Positions 7,747 through 15,117 of a stretch of DNA of 33,580 nucleotides are shown piece by piece; position 1 is the stretch's first letter; every line of letters begins with the position of its first letter. Location of the stretch: the NCBI GenBank assembly GCA_937967645.1, contig CALBTT010000060.1:1-33580 (forward strand), given 5' to 3'. Made by a program: the position numbers and the translations under genes. The stretch is from an uncultured Zoogloea sp. Its GTDB lineage: Bacteria > Pseudomonadota > Gammaproteobacteria > Burkholderiales > Rhodocyclaceae. The notes under the pieces were generated by a model, which had not been told where the DNA came from, made no database searches, and saw only the letters and a program-made list of their open reading frames with translations.

Positions 7747-8676
7747 CTACTCGGTCTCGCCCAGGGCCCACTCCACATCGAGCCGCTCCAGCGCATCAGC
7801 CGGCTGGCAGGCGGCGGCCTCGTCGAAGATGCGGTGGGCCTTGCTCAATTCGGACACTCCGAAGGCCAGCAGGGTGGACCGGGCATATTCGGCCAGCACC
7901 ACCGGCGACTGGGGATGCAGCGCCCGGGCAGCCTCGAAATGCTCGATGACGGCATCCCGGCGCGCCCCATAGGTCAGCGCCGCCATCATCAACCCTACCT
8001 TGTCGATCACCTCGGCGTGATACACACCCAGGCCGACATGGGCGTCCGCATGAGCGGGCTCGAGCTCGATGGCGCGCTGCAGGGCTTCCCGCACACGCCC
8101 GCCGAGGCCCCGCGCCAGCGCATGGACGACCGAGATGTTTTGACTGAAGCGCCCCAGGGCCAGCCCGTACACATACCAGGCGTTGGCCCAGTTCGGAGCC
8201 AGTTTGACCAGAGACGAGCAGGACTCCACCACGTCCCGCAGGATCTCCACGCGCCTTGACTCATCCTCCTCGAGATGAGCCGCATACACCGCCGCCGCCC
8301 GGGCCGACACCACCAGCCCCACCGGCCCGGCCGCCAGACCACGATCAACCGCGTCAGCGAAATCTCCGGCGTGGTAAGCCCGCCAGGCATCCTCCAGCAA
8401 GGGGACGACAACCGAGGCCGGCGGCAAGCTGGGGCCGAGGGCCGGGTTGGCATCGATCAAAGCACCCAGGCCTTCCGCGCTGGGATAGGCCTCCCGGTCA
8501 CCCCGGTGCAGGCGTGCCCAGTTGCTCTTGAGCGCAGTACCGCCATAGCGGTAGATCCGGTCACCGTAGGGGAAACGCTTCCAGCTACGCCTCCGGCTGG
8601 CCTGGTCGCTCTCCGCAGGCCCTCCGGACTGGCGTGAGCGACGAAAAGCGGCTCCCCAGTCAAACGTCAGATGCAT
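7747..8676 (-). CDS. TPR-like protein of unknown function
   Basis: A 309-aa cytosolic protein with no signal peptide or membrane segment. The N-terminal part (to about 70) contains FPYGDRIYRYGGTALKSNWARLHRGDREAYP, a segment I cannot assign. From about residue 85 the sequence is an alpha-helical series with tetratricopeptide spacing: AWRAYHAGDFADAVDRGL, ANAWYVYGLALGRF, ALQRAIELEPAHADAHVGLGVYHAE, AIEHFEAARALHPQSPVVLAEYA-like units and a final AHRIFDEAAACQPADALERLDVEWA. AGGGAGA 8 bp upstream supports the start at 8676. Probably a scaffold or chaperone-like protein; no partner is obvious. A 142-bp gap with only a short CCCCG/CGGGG hairpin (8721-8735) separates it from phhB. Confidence 0.78.
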   Translation of the reverse strand: MHLTFDWGAAFRRSRQSGGPAESDQASRRRSWKRFPYGDRIYRYGGTALKSNWARLHRGDREAYPSAEGLGALIDANPALGPSLPPASVVVPLLEDAWRAYHAGDFADAVDRGLAAGPVGLVVSARAAAVYAAHLEEDESRRVEILRDVVESCSSLVKLAPNWANAWYVYGLALGRFSQNISVVHALARGLGGRVREALQRAIELEPAHADAHVGLGVYHAEVIDKVGLMMAALTYGARRDAVIEHFEAARALHPQSPVVLAEYARSTLLAFGVSELSKAHRIFDEAAACQPADALERLDVEWALGETE

Positions 8677-8818
8677 AGGCTGTGTTCTCCCTGTGGCAAT
8701 CCATCCGCCTGTTGTACTGTCCCCGCCCGACGGGGGCCGGCAGAGGCTGCGTCACCGGCCCTGGAAGATTAGCACCCTCGCTGCGGACAAGCATTCCGCA
8801 ATGCGGCAAAGCACGGCG

Positions 8819-9115
8819 CTAGCCGCCTGCGGCGAGGTCCATGAAGCGGGCAAGCCTGAGGTCCAGTTCGGTCAGGCCGCCGGCGTCGTGGGTGCTCAGG
8901 GTCACCTCGACACGGTTGTAAACATTGAACCACTCCGGGTGGTGATCGAGTTTCTCGGCCATCAGCGCGACGCGGGTCATCCAGGCAAAGGCGGCGTTGA
9001 AGTCCGGGAAGCGGAAGGTCTTGACGATGGCCTCCCGACCGGTGGCCTCCTGCCAGCCCTCGAGGCCGGCCAGCGCCTCGCGACGCGCAGTTTCATCGAG
9101 CTTTTCAGGGCGCAT
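8819..9115 (-). CDS. phhB: Pterin-4a-carbinolamine dehydratase (PhhB/DCoH family)
   Basis: A 98-aa single-domain enzyme that dehydrates 4a-hydroxytetrahydrobiopterin, recycling the cofactor of aromatic amino acid hydroxylases; some members also act in molybdopterin-related chemistry. The active-site block EKLDHHPEWFNVYNRVEVTLSTHDAGGLT (residues about 54-82) carries the catalytic histidine pair and the HPEW motif. Length matches the family (95-115 aa). No phenylalanine hydroxylase gene is nearby, so the substrate in this organism is open. It lies 17 bp downstream of the DUF748 gene on the same strand and may be co-transcribed with it. Confidence 0.93.
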   Translation of the reverse strand: MRPEKLDETARREALAGLEGWQEATGREAIVKTFRFPDFNAAFAWMTRVALMAEKLDHHPEWFNVYNRVEVTLSTHDAGGLTELDLRLARFMDLAAGG

Positions 9116-9132
9116 GACGAGTTCCTTTCGAA

Positions 9133-12100
9133 TCAGCGGAGGGAGAAATCCACCCGGCTCGGCCGGGCCTTGGCATGCGCGCTGCCTGCCTCATCCTTGG
9201 GCGCAACGATGAAGATGCGCTCGGCCGGCACCTGCCCCTTGTCCCGCAGCCAGCGCCTGACCGCCTGCGCGCGCTGCTGGGCCAGCAGGCGCACCTCGTC
9301 GGCCCCTACCGTGGTGTTGGCGAGGATCAGCTTTTCCATCTCGGCCACCGGCAGGTCCTTGACCAGACCGACCAGGTTGCGTGGCTTGGGGAAGCTCTCA
9401 TTCTTGTAAACACGGGCCAGCAGCGCCGGATATTCGGCCGGCGTGACCTGCACCTCACCGTCCTCAGCCACTGACTCGCCCTTGCGGGCCATGTCCTTGA
9501 CCTTGAGTGCCTCCACCTTGCCCTCCAGCACGGCCCGCTTGACCCCCTCCGGATCATGGGCGGGATCAACCCGACCAATGATCTCGAGCTTGAGCGCCGG
9601 CTTGTCCCGCAGCGCCTTGGCGATAGCCGCCAGCTTGGTCTCGGCGCCATCGGGCAGGCGGGCGAAGCCCGGCTCGAAGTCGAGCCAGGACAACTCCTCG
9701 GCATTGCCGCCGAAGAGCGAGCCCACCAGGGCAAAGGGTGACGTGATGGCCTTGGTCAGCAAATTGACGATGACCTTGAAGACCAGCCCGCCCACGCTGA
9801 ACTCCGGATCATCCAGGGAGCCGCCGATGGGCAGGCTCAGGTCGATCTCCCCACGGCTGTTCTTGAGCAGGGCGACAGCCAGGGTCACCGGCAGTTTGAG
9901 CGCATCGGGGCTGTCGACGGCCTCGCCGAAGGTCAGCTGATCCAGGAACACCTGATTGCTCGCGGTGAGCCGCCGGTCAGCCACCTTGTAGTTCAGCTCG
10001 GCCGACAGCTTGCCCTTCTCGATGCCGTAGCCCACGTACTTGGCCGAGTAGGTGGACACCCCGGACAGCTCGAAATCCTTCACCGCGGCGCGGATGTCGA
10101 GGGCCTTGTCCTGGCGGAAGGGGTTGAAGCTGCCCGCCACCGTGACCGGGGCAGAATCATCCACCTTGCCCCGCAGGTCCAGGCTGGCGATGGTCGAGGG
10201 GTCGGAAGACAGGCCGGTGAGGCTGCCCCCCATGCCGGTCAGGTTGACGTCGTAGTTCGGCCGCACGAAACGGTCGCTGAAGGCGATGTTGCCGCCCTGC
10301 ACGGTGACCCGCTTGACCAGAATGGGCGGAAGCGGCGCCGCTGGGGCGGCCGGGGCGGCGCCGGCGGCCGGCGGCAAAGGCGCCTTGCCCCCCTGGCTGC
10401 GGCTCTCCGCGAGTTGCTGGTCCTTGGCCTCCCTGGCCTGCTGGGCGGTGATCTCCCGCAGGTTCAGCCCACCCTGGGCGTTGAGGATCAGCCGGGTGTA
10501 AAAGTCCGCCAGGGCAATCTCGTCGATGCTGATCGACAGCGGCGACAGGCGCAGGTCCATGCCGGCGAAATTGAGGGATTTCCACTTGAGGAAATCCGCC
10601 GCATTGAGCTTGTCCACCGAGGCGAAGTCGGCGATCGTGAAGCTCCCCCGATACGCCGCCTTGGGCCCACCCGAGGGTGGCTGTTCGAACACCAGCCGAC
10701 CACGGGCACTCGCATTGCCGCGGGTGATGGCGATGTTCACCTGCTCCGTGACATAGGGCTGCAACATACCCAGATCGACCGTCTTCAGGTCAAGATCGAG
10801 GGCCGCCGCCAGCGGCGTGAGACCGACAGTGCCCGCCACGCCGACGCGGCCACGCTTGTTGACGGCCGCCTGCAGCTTGAGCGTGGCCTTGCTGCCACGG
10901 GCGGTGGACAGGCCATCGACGGTCAGGCCGAGGGGCTCCACATTGAGCACGACCGCAGGCGCCAGGGTGCGATCCTCCAGGCGCAGCCCCCATTCATCCA
11001 GCGCGAGACGCTTCACCTCCACCTGCCAGTCCGGGCCAGGCGATACTGGGCGGGACGCACCGGCCGGCCGAGGCGCAGGCTTCACGGCGACGGGCCTGGC
11101 CGGCGTGTCGGGCGCGGCGGCCAGTCTCGCGGCATTGAGCTTGCCATCCTTGTCGCGCACCAGCGCGAAGCGGGTCGCCTTGCCGGCCACGCTGCCCACC
11201 ACCACCCGGCGGGCCGCCAGATCGAGCCCGGCATCCTTGACCTCGAGCAGCCCGACACGCGCCAGCGGAGTCTTGTCCCCCTTGAGCTGCACGCCCAGAT
11301 CACGCAGGGTCAGGGCAGCACCCTCGACACGCAGCAGGGGCTCCCCGGCTGCTCCCTGCTCGAAGGCATAGCCCAGGCCCACGTCCGCCCGCCCCGACTG
11401 GATCTCCCCCTGGGGCAGGAAGGGGGCGTAATAGGGCCTGGGGCTGACCAGATCCAGCCCTTCCAGGTGCACAGTCCCCGCCAGCTTGAGCGGGGCCAGG
11501 GCCAGCGTCCCCTTGTGACTCAGCTTCTCGCCTGCATCGGTGACCAGCCCGGCCTCCAGTTCGGCCGGCGCCTTGCCCGCCAGGCTGAACTTGCGCAGGG
11601 TCAGATGGATGTCCTGCAGGCGGCGGTGGAAGGGTCCGCCGGCCAGTGCATCGGTGAAGTCCACCTGGCCACCGGTCAGGCGCAGCTCGCCCAGGCTCAG
11701 GGCCAGGGGCTTGGACGCTGTGTCGGCCGGCTTCTCGGCAACCGCGGCGCTCCCCTGCCCGGCCGGCACCAGGTCGAGCAGGCTCAGGCGACCATTGCGG
11801 TCCCGCGCCACGACGACTTCGGGCTTGTCGATGGCCAGCGTGCCGAGGGCTATCTCCCGGGCCAACGGCGCGATCCGCTCGACGCCCAGCTTGAGACTGC
11901 CCAGGCGCAGGGCCGGGCGGTCATCGGCATGGCGCAGATCCACCTCATCCAGGCCAAGCGCGCCCTTCACCACCACATCGGGCGTGCCGCCCGGCGGTTG
12001 GGCGAAGGACAGCTGCAAATCGGAGGACAGGCGGGCCGACGCCAGCCGGAAGGGCTTGTCCCCAGGCAGGTAGTCCGCGTAACGGCTCAGATCAAAACCG

Positions 12101-12780
12101 GTGAACTTGAGGTCCACCACCGACTCCCGGTCCGGCGCAAAGGGCTTCGACTTGCCACGGATCTCGAAGGGCGCATCGTTCACCTTCATCGACAGCAGGG
12201 GCTCGACGAAAGTCTCCACCTGAGCCGGCAGATTCGATACGAAGGGGACCCCCAGCTCCAGGTCGGCAATGACGTGCTGCTGGCCGGCGGGCTTGTCGTC
12301 AAAATCGATCCGACCCCGCTCGATGCGGATGTTATGCACCGCGAAGTAGCTCTGGCCGCCGTCATCGGGTTTGGCCAGCATATCGTCGATCACGTCGGAC
12401 CAGTTGAAACGCAGCCCTTCCTCGCGCACCACCCGGACCACCGGCTCCACCAGGCGCACTTCCGATACCACCGCGCCCCCCCGGAACAGGGACTCCAGCT
12501 GGACGTTGGCGTACAACGAACTGAAGCCGAGCGCCGTCTGCCCGCCTTCCCGCTCCTGCATGCGGAAGCCCCGCACCTCGGCGGACAGGGCATAGGGGTT
12601 GATCGAGATGCCGTCGATGCTGACCGGGCGGTGAAACATCTCGCCGAGCTGGCGCTCCGCCAGCGACTTGACGAGGGGAGGCGCCACCAGGAAACCCACC
12701 ACCCCAAGCACCCCGAAGGCCACTGCGCCTCCGATGGCCCACTTGGCGGCACGACCGGTGACGCGCGTTTTCTGACCCAT
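9133..12780 (-). CDS. Large DUF748 (AsmA-like) inner-membrane-anchored envelope protein
   Basis: A 1,215-aa protein. An uncleaved N-terminal transmembrane helix (about residues 10-36, AIGGAVAFGVLGVVGFLVAPPLV) anchors it in the inner membrane; the rest is periplasmic. Repeated beta-rich AsmA-like/DUF748 segments follow (for example ALSAEVRGFRMQE, PFRLASARLSSDLQLSF, VSTYSAKYVGYGIEKGKLSAELNYKV). An Ala/Pro-rich linker lies near residues 795-815. AsmA-type proteins form long hydrophobic grooves that move phospholipids to the outer membrane; a like role here is inference. The C-terminal 90 residues (QQRAQAVRRWL...VPAERIFIV) echo an OmpA-like peptidoglycan-binding domain. The start at 12780 (MGQKTRVTG) has AAAGGGA upstream; a 60-codon extension is rejected as low-complexity and SD-less. 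Confidence 0.88.
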   Translation of the reverse strand: MGQKTRVTGRAAKWAIGGAVAFGVLGVVGFLVAPPLVKSLAERQLGEMFHRPVSIDGISINPYALSAEVRGFRMQEREGGQTALGFSSLYANVQLESLFRGGAVVSEVRLVEPVVRVVREEGLRFNWSDVIDDMLAKPDDGGQSYFAVHNIRIERGRIDFDDKPAGQQHVIADLELGVPFVSNLPAQVETFVEPLLSMKVNDAPFEIRGKSKPFAPDRESVVDLKFTGFDLSRYADYLPGDKPFRLASARLSSDLQLSFAQPPGGTPDVVVKGALGLDEVDLRHADDRPALRLGSLKLGVERIAPLAREIALGTLAIDKPEVVVARDRNGRLSLLDLVPAGQGSAAVAEKPADTASKPLALSLGELRLTGGQVDFTDALAGGPFHRRLQDIHLTLRKFSLAGKAPAELEAGLVTDAGEKLSHKGTLALAPLKLAGTVHLEGLDLVSPRPYYAPFLPQGEIQSGRADVGLGYAFEQGAAGEPLLRVEGAALTLRDLGVQLKGDKTPLARVGLLEVKDAGLDLAARRVVVGSVAGKATRFALVRDKDGKLNAARLAAAPDTPARPVAVKPAPRPAGASRPVSPGPDWQVEVKRLALDEWGLRLEDRTLAPAVVLNVEPLGLTVDGLSTARGSKATLKLQAAVNKRGRVGVAGTVGLTPLAAALDLDLKTVDLGMLQPYVTEQVNIAITRGNASARGRLVFEQPPSGGPKAAYRGSFTIADFASVDKLNAADFLKWKSLNFAGMDLRLSPLSISIDEIALADFYTRLILNAQGGLNLREITAQQAREAKDQQLAESRSQGGKAPLPPAAGAAPAAPAAPLPPILVKRVTVQGGNIAFSDRFVRPNYDVNLTGMGGSLTGLSSDPSTIASLDLRGKVDDSAPVTVAGSFNPFRQDKALDIRAAVKDFELSGVSTYSAKYVGYGIEKGKLSAELNYKVADRRLTASNQVFLDQLTFGEAVDSPDALKLPVTLAVALLKNSRGEIDLSLPIGGSLDDPEFSVGGLVFKVIVNLLTKAITSPFALVGSLFGGNAEELSWLDFEPGFARLPDGAETKLAAIAKALRDKPALKLEIIGRVDPAHDPEGVKRAVLEGKVEALKVKDMARKGESVAEDGEVQVTPAEYPALLARVYKNESFPKPRNLVGLVKDLPVAEMEKLILANTTVGADEVRLLAQQRAQAVRRWLRDKGQVPAERIFIVAPKDEAGSAHAKARPSRVDFSLR

Positions 12781-12958
12781 GTTGTTCGTGTCCCTTTTTC
12801 TCCGCGCAGGCTGCGCGGGCGAGCATTCCCTGTATCCCGGAAGCCTAGCAGGGCAGACGTGACCTGGAAATGACGGGTTGCAACAGGATGTGCCAGGTTT
12901 GCCCTTGCCCGCACATCGGTCTATCCTCCGGCCCCTCGCTCCGCCCTTCCCCGCCCCC

Positions 12959-14182
12959 ATGAATCAAGCACCCCGCTCCACCCGCTACGACGTCATCGTG
13001 ATCGGTGCCGGCGCCGCCGGCATGATGTGCGCCGCCCAGGCCGGCCAGCGGGGTCGCCGGGTGCTGATCCTCGACCACGCCGACAAGCTGGCCGAGAAGA
13101 TCCGCATCTCCGGCGGCGGGCGCTGCAACTTCACCAACCTGGATGTGGGCATGGGCAACTACCTGTCCCGCAACCCCCAGTTCTGCCGCTCGGCCCTGGC
13201 ACGCTACACCCCGGGGCACTTCCTGGAACTGATCAGCCGCCACGGCATCGCCTGGCACGAGCGGGAGCATGGCCAGCTGTTCTGCGACGACTCGGCCCAG
13301 GACATCATCGACATGCTGCGCGCCGAATGCGAGGACGGCCGGGTGGACTGGGCGATGCCGGCCACCCTGCTGGCGGTGACGGCAGGTGATGAGCCGGCGG
13401 CGCGCTTCGTGCTCGACACCAGCCGGGGCCGCTTCGAATGCGCCAGCCTGGTGGTGGCCACCGGCGGCCTGTCGATCCCCAAGATCGGCGCCTCCCCCCT
13501 GGGTTACAAGATCGCCGAGCAGTTCGGCCTGGCCATGGTGGCCCCCAAGCCGGCCCTGGTGCCGCTGACCCTGCCACCCGAGGAGCTGTCGATCTACAAG
13601 GAGCTTGCCGGCATGGCCTTCGACGCGGTGGCCGAATGCGGCGCCGGGCGCTTCCGCGAGAACCTGCTGTTCACCCACCGGGGCTTGTCCGGCCCGGTGA
13701 TTCTGCAGGTTTCGTCCTACTGGCAGGCCCGCGACTATGGTGGCGATGACGGCGGCAGCCAGGTCACGGTCAATCTCTTCCCGGCCGAAGACGTGCGCGC
13801 CTGGCTGGAGGAGCGGGCGCGCAGCAAGAGCCTGCTCGCCAACCTGCTCACCGAACGCCTGCCCAAGCGCTTCGCCCAGGCCTTCTGCGACCAGCGGGGC
13901 TGGAACAAGCCCACCCACCAGTTCAACGGCAAGGAGCTGGACGCCATCGCCGAGGCCTTGTCGGGCTGGGCCATCACGCCCAACGGCACGCTGGGCTATG
14001 CCAAGGCCGAGGTGACCCTGGGCGGGGTGGACACCCGCGAGCTGTCCTCCAAGACCATGGAAGCACGCAAACAGCCCGGGCTGTTCTTCGTCGGCGAGGT
14101 GATGGACGTGACCGGCCACCTGGGCGGCTTCAACTTCCAGTGGGCCTGGGCCTCCGGCCACGCCGCCGGCCAGGCGGTCTGA
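12959..14182 (+). CDS. HI0933-type NAD(P)/FAD-dependent oxidoreductase (YhiN/BaiN family)
   Basis: A 407-aa flavoprotein. The N-terminal Rossmann motif is VIVIGAGAAGMMCAAQAG (about 13-30). KIRISGGGRCNFTN, HRGLSGPVILQ and the C-terminal GEVMDVTGHLGGFNFQWAWASG FAD-binding block are diagnostic of the HI0933/YhiN family. Members are widespread; one gut homologue (BaiN) reduces bile-acid intermediates, and the physiological role in proteobacteria is unclear. The ATG at 12959 is chosen over the upstream open frame because the fold begins 12 residues later. It is divergent from the DUF748 gene across 178 bp in which I see no convincing promoter, and convergent with ppa across a terminator. Confidence 0.9.
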   Translation: MNQAPRSTRYDVIVIGAGAAGMMCAAQAGQRGRRVLILDHADKLAEKIRISGGGRCNFTNLDVGMGNYLSRNPQFCRSALARYTPGHFLELISRHGIAWHEREHGQLFCDDSAQDIIDMLRAECEDGRVDWAMPATLLAVTAGDEPAARFVLDTSRGRFECASLVVATGGLSIPKIGASPLGYKIAEQFGLAMVAPKPALVPLTLPPEELSIYKELAGMAFDAVAECGAGRFRENLLFTHRGLSGPVILQVSSYWQARDYGGDDGGSQVTVNLFPAEDVRAWLEERARSKSLLANLLTERLPKRFAQAFCDQRGWNKPTHQFNGKELDAIAEALSGWAITPNGTLGYAKAEVTLGGVDTRELSSKTMEARKQPGLFFVGEVMDVTGHLGGFNFQWAWASGHAAGQAV

Positions 14183-14208
14183 CGCGGCCCGCCCGTCGCC
14201 ATAAACAC

Positions 14209-14233
14209 AAAGGCCCGCACGAGGCGGGCCTTT
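14209..14233. terminator. Bidirectional rho-independent terminator between the flavoprotein gene and ppa
   Basis: A perfect 10-bp stem (AAAGGCCCGC / GCGGGCCTTT) with a 5-nt ACGAG loop lies between two convergent stop codons. On the minus strand it continues TTTGTGTTTATGG, a good U-tract for ppa. On the plus strand only TTT follows, so it is weaker in that direction. Confidence 0.85.
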
Positions 14234-14254
14234 GACGTCCTGCGCGGCGGCGGA

Positions 14255-14785
14255 TTACTTGCCGGCGGCAGCAGCCAGGCCGTTCAGGATTTCCTGCTTG
14301 GCATCTTCGACGGTGCCCCAGCCCAGAACCTTGACCCACTTGCCGGGCTCGAGATCCTTGTAGTGCTCGAAGAAGTGCACGGTCTGCTTCATCAGCAGCT
14401 CGGGCAGGTCGTCGGTGGTCTGCACCTTGTCGTACAGCGGGGTCAGCTTGGACACCGGCACGGCCACGACCTTGGCATCCACACCGCCGTCGTCTTCCAT
14501 CTTCAGCACGCCCACCGGACGGCAGCGGATGACCACACCCGGCTGCAGCGGGAAGGGGGTCACGACCAGCACGTCCACCGGGTCACCGTCGCCGGCGATG
14601 GTGTGGGGCACGTAGCCGTAGTTCAGCGGGTAGCGCATGGAGGTGCCCATGAAGCGGTCAACGAAGACAGCGCCGCTGTCCTTGTCCACTTCGAACTTGA
14701 TCGGATCGCCCTGAGCGGAGATCTCGATGATCACGTTGATGTCGTTCGGAACGTCCTTGCCGGCCTTGACCTGATCGAAACCCAT
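14255..14785 (-). CDS. ppa: Inorganic pyrophosphatase (family I)
   Basis: A 176-aa family I soluble pyrophosphatase that hydrolyses PPi to drive biosynthesis. The metal-binding signature DGDPVDVLV (residues about 66-74) and the flanking MRYPLNYGYVPHT and KVQTTDDLPELLMKQTVHFFEHYKDLE blocks are canonical, and the length matches the family (about 175 aa). GGGAGGT about 7 bp upstream of the ATG at 14785 is a strong Shine-Dalgarno. Monocistronic: it has its own TATAAT box upstream and a terminator downstream. Confidence 0.98.
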   Translation of the reverse strand: MGFDQVKAGKDVPNDINVIIEISAQGDPIKFEVDKDSGAVFVDRFMGTSMRYPLNYGYVPHTIAGDGDPVDVLVVTPFPLQPGVVIRCRPVGVLKMEDDGGVDAKVVAVPVSKLTPLYDKVQTTDDLPELLMKQTVHFFEHYKDLEPGKWVKVLGWGTVEDAKQEILNGLAAAAGK

Positions 14786-14823
14786 ATCACTACCTCCCGT
14801 TATTAGATATAAGACAGCTCGCC

Positions 14824-14829
14824 ATTATA
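14824..14829 (-). promoter_or_regulatory. -10 element of the ppa promoter
   Basis: A perfect TATAAT reads on the minus strand 38 bp upstream of the ppa start codon, predicting a transcription start near 14817. No good -35 hexamer is seen at 16-18 bp spacing, so this is either a promoter helped by an activator or one driven mainly by the -10 region. Confidence 0.55.
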
Positions 14830-14886
14830 GTGGAGCTGCGTGACTACCGGATAAAACCCGCAAGCCCGGACGCACTCAGGCTGCAC

Positions 14887-15093
14887 TCAAGCTGCATCAA
14901 AACCGGCTTCTTCGATCACTGCACGCAGTGCATTGGCCGAGACCCTGGCCGGATCGTAGCTGACCCGCGCCTCGCCCTGCTCCAGCGACACCTGCACCGT
15001 GCCCACGCCCGGAGTGGCGGACAGGGCGCCGGTGACGTTCTTCACGCAGCCCTGGCAGCTCATGCCGCCCACCTTGATGACAACCTCGTCCAT
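14887..15093 (-). CDS. copZ: Copper chaperone CopZ (HMA domain)
   Basis: A 68-aa single heavy-metal-associated domain with the Cu(I)-binding motif GGMSCQGC (the CxxC at residues 13-16) and the ferredoxin-like fold pattern ending in VIEEAGFDAA. It carries cytosolic Cu(I) to the P-type ATPase encoded 24 bp upstream on the same strand. AAGGAAG lies 6 bp before the start. Cotranscription with copA is likely. Confidence 0.95.
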   Translation of the reverse strand: MDEVVIKVGGMSCQGCVKNVTGALSATPGVGTVQVSLEQGEARVSYDPARVSANALRAVIEEAGFDAA

Positions 15094-15117
15094 CGTGCTT
15101 CCTTTCGTCTGAAAAAC

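Noticed and set aside
8721..8735. CCCCG/CGGGG hairpin after phhB as a terminator
   Set aside because: The stem is only 5 bp with no T-tract on the minus strand, too weak to call.
10414..12873. Long open frame opposite the DUF748 gene (about 820 codons)
   Set aside because: Low-complexity composition and no recognisable domain. The minus-strand frame has a membrane anchor, a Shine-Dalgarno and family motifs.
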